Shown here piece after piece: positions 13,231 to 22,709 of a stretch of 64,000 nucleotides of DNA. Position 1 is the first letter of the stretch. Each line of letters starts with the position of its first letter. The position numbers and the translations under genes were made by a program. The notes under the pieces were generated by a model. The model was not told the origin of the DNA. It searched no databases and worked only from the letters and a program-made list of their open reading frames with translations. This DNA comes from Podarcis raffonei (taxonomy: Eukaryota; Chordata; Lepidosauria; Squamata; Lacertidae): contig NC_070603.1 of the NCBI RefSeq assembly GCF_027172205.1, forward strand, positions 6,064,501-6,128,500, read 5' to 3'.

Positions 13231-14693
13231 CCGTATTTTTCCCTCTATAACACGCAGATTTTTTCTCCTAAAAAGTAAGGGGAAATGTCTATGCGTGTTA
13301 TTGAGCGAATGTGTGGTCCCTGGAGCCGACTGGCCCAAGTGCATCACACATTTTCTTCGAGGGACGTCTTCGTTGCAGTCAGCAGAAGCCAGGGAAGTGC
13401 TTGCTAGGAGGTTTGGCCACTCTGCAGCGCGACTGTGTGTTTGCTAGTGTGTGTGCTTTGTGAGTGTGTGGTTGCCTGTGCCTGTGTGTTTGTTCGCTAG
13501 CGTGGGTGCTTGGAGGGAGTGAGAGAGTGACTGACTGCTGCATCTTCTCCTGCAATTTGCCTTTTAAAAAATTGGAAGCAGCGGGGCAGTAAAAACCACC
13601 TCCGAGAGCCCCATTTTTCCCTTCTAAGGCTGCAGCTCGGCTTTGGGAGCCCTGAACCCCTGCCTTGTTCTTGGGGGATCTTTGAGGTTTTCCCTTTAGC
13701 TTTAACCCAGCCCCCTTATTTTACCAGTTTATCTTCATTCTCTGCGTTTGAGCCTCCCGAGAGAGAAAGCTGTTGCTTTCCTGCATTCTGCCTCAGGGTC
13801 TTACTGCCCACCCGCTTCTGTTTCATTACTGTGTTTGCTCAAACGGAACAAAGAGCAGAGAAAACCCCTCCCCTCCAGGCAAGCAGAGGGGAAAGCAACG
13901 CGTCCTTCCTTCTACCGTAATTCCTCTCCGTGCTCCAGTGCTGCTGCGTCTAGGGACTCGCAGGCAACACGCAGGTGGGGGAGAGAAAGAGAGAGAGAGC
14001 TGGCTGGCTGGCTGGCTGGCTGGCTTGGGTGGGTAGGTGGGTGGGGGAACTTTTGCCTTCCTTTCCTCCCTCCAGTAAAACCCCTCTCCTGCATTCTTAG
14101 CCAGCTGCTTCTCCGCACACCCCTCTCGGTGCTCCTTGTCCATTCTATGTTTTTCCTTCCCTCCCCACTTAAAACGTGGTTACAAAGCACGGATCCACAT
14201 GGATCCTCAGGATCTTTGCATAGGGTCACCCCAAATTCACCATCAGATCACATAGCATATCCATGGCTACAGCCTGCAGCAAAAAAATCACGCACCCACT
14301 GTTGCCTGGGGCTGCAATGGTGCAAAAACGTGGTTACAAAGCATGGATCCACATGGATCCTCAGGATCTTTGCATAGGGTCACCCCAAATTCAACATCAG
14401 ATCACATAGCATATCCATGGCTACAGCCTGCACCAAAAAAATCACGCACCCACTGTTGCCTGGGGCTGCAATGGTGCAAAAACGTGGTTACAAAGCACAG
14501 ATCCACATGGATTCTCAGGATTTTTGCATTGGGCTACCCCAATCTCACCGTCAAATCACATGTCTGTGGCCACAGCATGAAGCACAAAAATGATACATCC
14601 ACTGCTTCATTCAGAATTTTTTCCCTTGTTTTCCTCCTCTAAAAACTATGTGCGTGTTATGGTCAGGTGTGTGTTATCGAGCGAAAAATACGG
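13231..14693. mobile_element. TA-flanked MITE family 'CCGTATTTTTCGC', copy A (1.46 kb)
   Basis: Inverted ends CCGTATTTTTCCCTCTATAACACGC and the complement GCGAAAAATACGG are flanked by TA (13229-13230, 14694-14695). Next to them are the family's subterminal blocks: tcctaaaaagtaaggggaaatg, and gcgtgttattgagcgaat mirrored at the far end by gtgtgttatcgagcg. The interior is unlike that of the other copies and contains a 154-bp tandem array. The ends suggest a Tc1/mariner-type element. Confidence 0.8.
14171..14600. repeat. 154-bp tandem repeat, about three units
   Basis: Units start at 14171, 14325 and 14479 with AAAACGTGGTTACAAAGCA and contain atccacatgga, gtcaccccaaattca and gttgcctggggctgcaatgg. 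The first two are nearly identical and the third has diverged. The spacing is exactly 154 bp both times. Confidence 0.9.
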
Positions 14694-14974
14694 TATTTAA
14701 AAAGTGGAAAAATTGTGCACAGCCTAAAACGCTGACAGTATCAAAGTAAATTCAACAGTACAATAAATGCGGAAGTGATGTAAGATAAGAGAACTGAATT
14801 AGATGGTTATAATAAAATATGTAGGAATAGTGGATAAATTAAATGAACCATGGAAGGGGAAGGAGGGAAGTCATTGAATGTATGGTATAATGAAAGATGT
14901 TTAATTTGAGATATAAAACTGAAAACTTAATAAAAACTATATATATAAAGAGGATCAAATGTATTATTATGACA

Positions 14975-15070
14975 AGCTTTTGTGGACTCGGGGCCACTTC
15001 ATCTACAGCAAGTGGATTTGAGTCCATGAAAACTCAGGCCTTGCTATACCCTAGTCTTCAAGACGCTGTG
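14975..15070 (-). mobile_element. decayed Penelope-like 3' region
   Basis: The reverse complement contains GTAGATGAAGTGGCCCCGAGTCCACAAAAGC, which resembles a Penelope-like hammerhead segment (a TGAAG half, a hairpin stem GTGG/CCAC, then AAAGC). It is diverged and unbounded. Confidence 0.3.
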
Positions 15071-15099
15071 GGGTTCTGCTGTTTCTGCTGAACAGTTTC

Positions 15100-15943
15100 T
15101 TAAACAGCAGTTCTGCCCTCCAGTGTTAGGAGTAGCCAACTGTTCCTTAAATCTGGTAGAGACGTTCTCAGCTGGGAAGCATGCCTGTGTCTTGTTGAAA
15201 GTAGCACTTCAGTCTGCAGGTAGGGACTTGCAGGGCTAAACCCCAATAAAAGGATTCCTACACACATTTTTAAAAAAATCCAGCATGGCAGCAGCAGGTT
15301 AGGCTAGAGTGCTTATTCCTGCTGCTTGGCTTTTGTATGTGCAAAGGTTTTTTTTATTTTCGTTTGGAGAAGCAATCATTCAAATATTGTCCAAAAACAA
15401 CAACATGTGTTATTTGTATTATTAATTTACAGTACTTATATACTGCTGTTGGGTGGTTTCGCAACAAAATCCATACAAATAAATAAGACACAAATACGGA
15501 AAGAAAGAAAAATGATTAATAAAGCCTGGCTCAAACGATTGTACAGATTGCCCTCTAGTGGCTTCTAGGTTGGTTGCAGTTTCGAAATGTATTTGCTCCA
15601 ATAGCATTTTATTGCATAGGTGCCAAAATAAGCCCTGTACTTACTACTTCCCTCTGTTTCAACTGACCAGCATGTTGGGCAAAGTAATGTTGAGCAAATT
15701 ACAGTGCAAGCAATTAAGAGAGATTCTACTTTTAAAGAAGGAGTTTATTCAGAAATGGGTACGGGACACTTGTCCCTTTTAAAGTGCGTCTCAGTACAAC
15801 CTTCACTTGTAATGACAGAAGAGACGGTCATTCGTGACAGGTAACAATCTCCTTTTGTGACAATCACATTGGTAACACTGTTATCAGAACATTTGTCCTC
15901 AATAATCTTATCAGCTGAAGCAACTGATATCACCATCATCACC
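15100..15943. other. no gene recognised
   Basis: Only short frames without family resemblance. Confidence 0.5.
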
Positions 15944-15957
15944 ATTACAATTAACTT

Positions 15958-16116
15958 CAGGTAGGTAGCCGTGTTGGTCTGACGCAGCCGAAATTATATA
16001 TATATAACACCAACCAGATAGAAGTGTGCATGCACACGAAAGCTTATACCAAGAACAAACTTCGCTGGTCTCTAAGGTGCTACTGGACATTTTTATTACT
16101 ATTTTTATATATTTCG
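15958..16116 (+). mobile_element. Penelope-like element, rearranged, with TSD
   Basis: Flanked by a perfect 14-bp duplication ATTACAATTAACTT (15944-15957 and 16117-16130). The left 40 bp is an inverted piece of the element's 3' end (GGTAGCCGTGTTGGTCTG). The right part runs forward with GTGTGCATGCACACGAAAGC, the stem-II hairpin and GAAA of a hammerhead ribozyme, then the conserved ctaaggtgctactgg. The upstream half of the ribozyme core is missing. Confidence 0.75.
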
Positions 16117-16215
16117 ATTACAATTAACTTACTGGTACGAGCGCTTTTTTACAAAAGCCATGGACCAATAATGTGGCGCTCAGTTCCCAAACTTGGAAGT
16201 CCTGCCGATTGATGA

Positions 16216-16830
16216 AGGCCGGTGGTTCTCAAAGGCTGTGGCACAAGAAGAGGATGGCAAGTGTAGTGGGAAGATTCAAGGACAATCAAAGAAATATCTA
16301 AACTATATTTAGGACTGATTTGTGTACCTTATGTACATACATTGTTTTATACTTTCTGGGTGTCTCATGATCATATTATAAAATAGCTGTGTTCTGTGTT
16401 CTAAATTAAGCACTGCTGGGAGTCCCCCCCCCCAATATATTTCTTATCAATAAAAAAATCTGTGTGGCCCAGATAAAAAATTTGAGAACTACCGTATTTT
16501 TCGCTCTATTGGATGCAGTTTTTCCCCTCCAAAAATTGAGGGGAAATGTGTGTGCGTCCTATGGAGCGAATGCAGGCTTGTGCCATAGCCACACACAACC
16601 CCTCCGGCAGGGAGAGGCTGCACAGGGCTATGGCTTCTTTAGCCCCGCACAGCTTCTCCCAGCAGGGGGAAGTTGTGCAGGGCTAAAGAGGAAGCCAAAG
16701 CAGCGAGCAGGATCCAGCCTGCTCTTTGGGGTTGGGGGGGGGGGGAAGAGATTTTTTAAATTGATTTCCGTCTAAAAACTAGGTGCGCCCTATGGTCCGG
16801 TGCGCCCTATGGTGCGAAAAATACGGTACT
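16216..16830. mobile_element. hAT-like element split near its right end
   Basis: The left end ccGGTGGTTCTCAAA matches a right end TTTGAGAAC-TACTGG that is split at its TA by MITE copy B. Joined across the insertion, the right terminus is TTTGAGAACTACTGG. The internal 270 bp is noncoding. No convincing 8-bp duplication was seen. Confidence 0.5.
16492..16826. mobile_element. TA-flanked MITE family, copy B
   Basis: Ends CCGTATTTTTCGCTCTATTGG and GCGAAAAATACGG with TA at 16490-16491 and 16827-16828. It has the shared subterminal block ctccaaaaattgaggggaaatgtgtg. The interior carries an imperfect inverted repeat (about 16632-16660 against 16665-16696) plus a G-run. Confidence 0.85.
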
Positions 16831-19558
16831 GGCTTTCACTTTCTGAGGTCTCACTATATCCAGATGCAGAGCAGGCACCATGCTGGTTCAGCATTGGAAG
16901 TAAAGCAACAACAGTTGACAATAAGTTAGCTGAAACAATGGAGGGCAGTAGGAAGGCAACCTATTCTTCCTTCACAGATTTCTTCTCCAAAGTAATGACT
17001 TGTGGTGTAGATTGTGTCATCAGTCCTTGGCAGAGCTTAGGTGAATGTTTTGCATTACCTTGAGTCATGCAAATGACTACATTGTCTGCCATGTAAACCA
17101 GGGGCAAGTTATGATGGTCAATGTGTTGTTGGAGAGAGGTAACAAACACTTTGAGGTAAGAGTAGCCCTAGTATGTCTTGGAGTTAAAAGGTAGGCTTGT
17201 TGAAGTGTGGATTACAAAAATAGCTACTCTATTAAATTAGTTGCCAGTCCACACACACACACACACACACAATCTCTGTGCTTTGCTCCCCAACCAGTAT
17301 ATTTTGATTTGTGAAAGCTTATCATCGCAGTCTCTGCTCAGAATGATCTATTATCCAGCAGAGTTCCAGATATCTGGAAGATTTCACTAAAATTGTGGGT
17401 TAAACCACAGAGCCAGATACGTCAGCAAAGCTAGACCCTAGGTCTAAGCAACATCCGAAATACTTCATAAATATTTAATAAATAAATATGTGGGGGATAT
17501 TGTATGTATTATTGTGCTTTCATATTGTAAACCGCCATGTGATCACTGGGTGAAGGGTAGTATAGAAATTTAATTAATAAAATAATAGTGCAGTTAGAAA
17601 ATCATAGCCACGTCACTTCTCCCAATTCATGCTGCTGCTGCTGCTGCACTACTGGGAATTAAGACATGGTTTGGCTTAGCGTTACATGTAATCAAACACA
17701 GGGTCACAACTTGCTGTTGTCACTCTCCAATGAACCATGAACTATTACCGAGGGTTTGTTATTGGCTTATCACCTGGGATTTGTTTGGGGAAAGAGAAAC
17801 CTCAAGCCTGGTTTCACACATATTGCTCGGCCAAACTATGGGTTAGCTCCTGGCAGCAAAGCAGGAGAGGAATGAAGCAGCCATGATTTGTCAGCTGTCC
17901 ACTTGCTCCTTCCTGCTTAGCCAGTTTGAGTTGCTATTACCTCTAAATAAGACATCTATCTTGTAGCCCAATTCTTGAGTCTGCATTAAAACCAGTCCAT
18001 GCTCTCTCTTGTATGCCAAAGGGCTTTCTGTTGGGATAGTAAAAAGTGCTTTAATTTTTGCAGCTTTAACCGTCTGTCCACTGCCTGCTGCAGTCTTGAG
18101 TATTAGCTACTAGGATGATAAATTTAAACCGCTTTCTCTCAGCATACACCAATGTTCTCTTAGAATGTTCATAGAATGGCTTAAAGATGCAATATTTCAC
18201 CATACAACAAGATCAGAGTATACCTTTCATTTTAAAAAATCTGAAATCGCAAATGACACAGGTCTGATTGTTGTGTATATTTTGATGATTCTGCTTCCAA
18301 TATCAGGTTTTACAATATGAAGTGCTGCACCTAATAAGTAGAAGAAAAACTGAAGAATTAAAAAAACACCCCTCAGCTTTACTACCCCACACAGTAATTA
18401 AGACTTTGGAAAATGTCCTATAGGTGTGCATGAAAGCACTTTAGAAGATTTATTGGTACAGGTAGGTGGGATTTTCATGGAGTCACAGCTTGTGAGATAA
18501 AGGCTAACTCTCCCCTCACTGTGCCTCCCCTCTACCAAGTCGCCATCTCCCTCATCCTACATATAGCAATTAGGCTTTTAAAAACGTTTGCATTGGCACC
18601 AATAGAAGCATTTTTAAATGTGTATTGTCATGTGGGGTGGAGCTAAGGACAAGCAGCAGAAGACAAGGTAGAATTGAATGGATGGGTATGTGTATGTATG
18701 AAAGTAGGTTTATGGGGTGCCCCTGTCTGCTCCGCCACCCCGGTCAACTAGCATGATGCTCTGGGAAGATTCCCCAGGAGGCAATGCAGCCTGAATCTGA
18801 AAAAGGTTCCCAAACCATGCCTCACATCAAGCAAATATTCCCAGAGTGCTAAATGTGATTTGCCAGATCCAATTCCTTGGTTGCAGAACACAATGCAGTC
18901 TTGTGCATAGTTCAGTAGCAGAATTCACTTTCTAGGATAAAGGGCTTTTAATGGGTTCATAACATATGGAAGTTAAGTCTATTTGCAATAATCAGCCAGA
19001 AAAATACAGTTCCAATGTTCAAACAGCATTATTTTGATTAACAGATGCTAGGAAGCACCAGGCGATGCCCTAGCTGTGAAGCTCTTTCAAGATTATAAGC
19101 TGCACCCAGACTCAATATGCTTGCGTTCTTAACTTCAGACATTTAAAAAGGGCTGCGCCAGCAACCTCCAACCTTTTGGGCAAGAACGCTACATATCAAG
19201 TTCAAAGTATGGGGAAATACACACCAACTCTGCTGTAGACTATTAGACATATGCAGATCCAGTCCCACCAAGAGTCTTGGTATGGTTTGCCTTTCACCAA
19301 GTGGGAGCCAGTTACAAAATGGCTGCTGCATGGGAGGCGCAAAGCATAATACAAAATTAAGAGAACAGCCATAGTGAAGATTTTCTCATAATTGTATTTC
19401 CATACTAGAAATGGCTTAATGTGTTGAATTTGTCTTAAGGCACAAGAACCCTGTTTTTCCCAAATGCCAACCCTAAACCAAAGTCTATATTGCCATCCTG
19501 GAACTACTTGGGAGTAAGTCCCTTTAAACACCAGTATTTAATTCTGTGTAGATATTGT
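16831..19558. other. intergenic, no gene recognised
   Basis: No coding sequence is recognised over 2.7 kb. It holds a short CA microsatellite (17250-17271), a SINE/LINE-like tail at 17490-17585 (ttgtaaaccgccatgtg to ggtagtatagaaatttaa), a short CTG run near 17630 and a catggtttggcttagcgtta motif near 17666 seen in relatives elsewhere. Confidence 0.5.
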
Positions 19559-19897
19559 AAGGTAAAGGTAAAGGGACCCCTGACCATTAGGTCCAGTCGT
19601 GGCTGACTTTGGGGTTCTGGCACTCATCTCGCTTTCCTGGCCGAGCTTCCGGGTCATGTGGCCAGCATGAAGAAGCCATTTCTGGTGAACCAGAGCAGCG
19701 CACGGAAACGCCGTTTACCTTCCTGCCGGAGCGGTACCTATTTATCTACTTGCGCTTTGACGTGCTTTCGAACTGCTAGGTTGGCAAGAGCAGGGACCAA
19801 GCAATTGGGAGTTCACCCCGTTGCAGGGATTTGAACCGCTGATCTTCTGATCGGCAAGTCCTAGGCTCTGTGGTTTAACCCAGTGTCACCCACATCC
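19559..19897 (-). mobile_element. Sauria SINE, full-length
   Basis: The plus strand starts aaggtaaaggtaaagggacccctgacc, the reverse of the ACCTTT-type tail that Sauria SINEs share with BovB. It continues through gggtcatgtggccagcatga and ccaacctagcagttcgaaag (as complement) to the tRNA-like head at the right. Both promoter half and tail are present. Confidence 0.9.
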
Positions 19898-19999
19898 TTA
19901 TTAGTAGGATATTGTACTGTAAGTTAAATATACACCGAATTCTTAATGAGTGCCTGATCTTTTGCCTCCTGCACAGACTACAAGCCAAATCTTATAATC

Positions 20000-20125
20000 A
20001 TAGAATTGTAGAGTTGGAGGGTCATCTAGTCCAGCTCCCTGCAAGCCAGGAATATTTTGTACAATGTGGGGCTCAATCCCATGATGAGATTAAGAGTCCC
20101 ATGTTCTACCAACTGAGCATTGGCG
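20000..20125 (-). mobile_element. CR1 LINE 3' end fragment
   Basis: Plus strand ATCATAGAATTGTAGAGTTGGAGG, GTCATCTAGTCCAGCTCCCTGCAAG, then a decayed segment ending in ccaactgagc. This is a reverse-oriented CR1 3' end. Confidence 0.65.
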
Positions 20126-21764
20126 TTTAGGGGACAAATATCTACCCACACTTATTGCGTAGTAGTATTTGCAGAAAATAACTTCTAGAGAATACCTGAT
20201 CTGAGATGAACCCGCCACAGGAAAGATGCATCGTGGTTTATATGGGGAAAAGGGAAACTAGAGATTCCAAGGACTAGAAAATAAGAAAGAAGCAGGATTG
20301 CTTGGTATCTACTTATTGTGGCTCTAACACTGATAGGCAGAAGCAACCAAGAAGGTTCATTTCACAAAACTGATTAGGTTATCTATACGGTTTGCTTCAC
20401 CACTTACATTCTAGAGACTTTTTGTCTTAAAGAAAGCTCAGTCTGGCCCCCCAGCTGCCAGTGAAGGCCTTCACAGCAACCATGGCACTTGCCCAAGTTG
20501 GCAGCCCCTTGGGGTTTAGAGTCACAGAAAAGCATATTAAATTTTTAACTTCTTCTGGCCTTTCCTTAACACACTCCTCAAGCACTCACTTCTTTACATC
20601 CCTATCTGTCCCAGCCCTCCCTTCTCTCGTTTTGTTTTTTTGTCTACCCTGCTTCCCCACAAATATTCTCTACTAGGCTTTCAGTCTTCCAGCAACTGAC
20701 TTCAGTGGAGGCACATCAGATGCAAGATGGTCATACAGCACAGCTGTTTGCAACAAATAGCATAATAAGCCAACACCAACTGAATCACATGCTTCTGAAT
20801 TAAAGAAACAATTCAGATATACTGATATATTCTCTCTGCTCCATTCCTACATTTGAGGGACTTAATTTTGGTTTAAAACTCCAACAATAGCCTTTAAAAA
20901 ATGAAGTTTGTTTACCTCTGGGCAAGGAACTCAGCAAGGTTGGCTTCTTGGAGCTCATTCTGCCCTGGGGCTGCAGACAAGGACATTCCGGACAAAGTGA
21001 TGACCAGCTATCCTCAGGGCATAAACTACATTTCACTAACAAGTGACCCCCCCCCCAATGCTTGTCTGCATCTTAGATCAATAGTCTCTTAACAGCCTTT
21101 TGTTTAAGACTTAACTTAGACGTTTATGGTTTCAGAGCAGCTGCCAAGTTGGAAACCAGTGGCAAGCCTAAATTCATGTTATGTCTATCTGATACTATTA
21201 AAGGGAAAAGTCTGGTTGAGAAGACAGCACTTCTATGAAATCCAAATAATTTAATCCCCCAAATTCCTTAATTCGACACCTTCCTAAAAACGCAAGCTCA
21301 CTGGGGACCCTCAATGCAACAGTCAAAAAAGGTGTGGAACTGTGTGCGTTTGGAGTGCATGTTAAGAGTTGGGGGAACTGAAGTATACATGGAAAAAATG
21401 TTTCTTCAGTATTAACAGCCTATATCAAACTCCAAGTGCCCCACCTCAGTCACACATATTTAGCTTGAGAACCCTTTTTAAAAAAAGTATTGCAGAAAAC
21501 AAGTGTCAAATGCAGAAGCTCACCGTTTTTAAAGGAGGACAAACTTGCTTTTATTTTAGTCAAATCACAACATTTTTTTTTAAACTGTCAGTGTACCCAC
21601 AACTTACAGATCCTTTTTTTTTTTAAAGACTTGCCTGGGAATATTACAATTTTCCTCCTTCAAACAGATGAAATAGTCCCACACTTTTATTCCAACTAGA
21701 AATTAAGTATTCCATTCCAACAAATAGTAAGAATACATGAAGTTACAGCCAGCCAGACAGTTGA
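20126..21764. other. intergenic, downstream of PTGES3
   Basis: No gene is recognised. Several A- and T-runs occur at 21540-21630. Confidence 0.5.
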
Positions 21765-21769
21765 CAGCC

Positions 21770-22689
21770 ATGGAGTCTTCAACAGTTTATTAGAAATAAT
21801 GTAGACATTAAAAAATCCCCACTGCTTTGAACACAAATTGAGGTTTTTAGGCTTATCATAAACTGGTCAAAAAAATAAAATAAAACCCCAAAAGAAGATC
21901 CAATAGTGTATTAACATTTTGTCACTCGCTTTCATACCAACAGTGCAAATACAATTTGGTCTAAATGTACAGATTGACAAGCAACAACGTACAGGCTCTA
22001 ACCCCTCCATACTGAGATGTAAGAGCTTTGAGGATCAAACAACCAAATGTACAGGCTTCACCCATTTTAAGTTTTAAAGGGACTGCTAGTTTTAGCTAGG
22101 ATATTTTGAACACTAACTAGTGATTAAATACAACAAAGTGAAGAGCATTAAACATTAGTGGAACATACCCTGAAGACACCCCAAGAGGTACAGCATGTTA
22201 CCAGTTTAAATTTGGAAAGCCAATTAAAACATTGCTTCAGCCAGTTCTGTTCCAGGCGTAAAATCTGAAACGTTCTAAGTTGCCTGCTTTCCACAATGTG
22301 AGGGGGAAAGTACATGTTTACCACTTCATGTAAATTGAGAGTTTTCCCATTGTTATATTTGATGATGAGGCAAAGAGGCGTTGTAAACCCTTTTATTGCA
22401 ACTGTTTTTTCTCTCGATTGCCTATACCTCAATTGTTTGTGTGTGGCTTTTTTGTTTTTGGAAGTCTGGAAAACCTTTCATGCATAACATTATTGCCTCA
22501 CGTAGCTTAAGACTGCCCTGAACAATGGTACGCACCAATCATCAATGAAGCTGCTTAAAACAGGTTGAAGATGAGTTAAAAGGATGCATTTTCTGCCTTT
22601 AGAGCTATCAACTCAGGAATTCTTATCTCAATTATGAAATGTTGTGATGAAGTTCTTTCCCTAAACCCCCAAAAGATAGCAGGTTCCCT
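21770..22689 (-). other. PTGES3: PTGES3 3' UTR
   Basis: It follows the stop codon at 22690-22692 without a recognised repeat or frame and runs to the AATAAA signal. It is A/T-rich with several TTTT-rich stretches, as is usual for this transcript. Confidence 0.6.
21786..21791 (-). promoter_or_regulatory. PTGES3: poly(A) signal of PTGES3
   Basis: AATAAA on the minus strand in the context CTAATAAACTGTTG. It would place cleavage near 21765-21775 and give a 3' UTR of about 0.9 kb, a normal size for this gene. Other A/T-rich hexamers nearby make the exact end uncertain. Confidence 0.6.
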
Positions 22690-22709
22690 TTACTCCAGGT
22701 CTGGCATTT
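22690..22709 (-). CDS. PTGES3: PTGES3 exon 8 (coding part)
   Basis: AA-ATG-CCA-GAC-CTG-GAG-TAA completes the split lysine and gives MPDLE then stop. A TTTCAG acceptor lies directly upstream. Confidence 0.95.

Larger units (their letters stand above)
13055..14945 (+). mobile_element. L1 LINE 3' fragment, interrupted
   Basis: The frame at 13069-13230 encodes an L1 ORF2 C-terminus (WQRNMIEYAELAGLTNRREQ). It resumes after the inserted MITE at 14694 with FKKWKNCAQP and a stop, then a 3' UTR ending in aataaaaactatatatata. Removing 13231-14693 and one TA restores an unbroken reading across the join (DQ-VFKKWK). The copy is 5'-truncated; its left limit is approximate. Confidence 0.75.

Noticed and set aside
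13748-14377. 209-residue plus-strand frame
   Set aside because: Falls in MITE copy A and its tandem repeat; repeated protein segments just mirror the 154-bp DNA unit (not a multiple of three).
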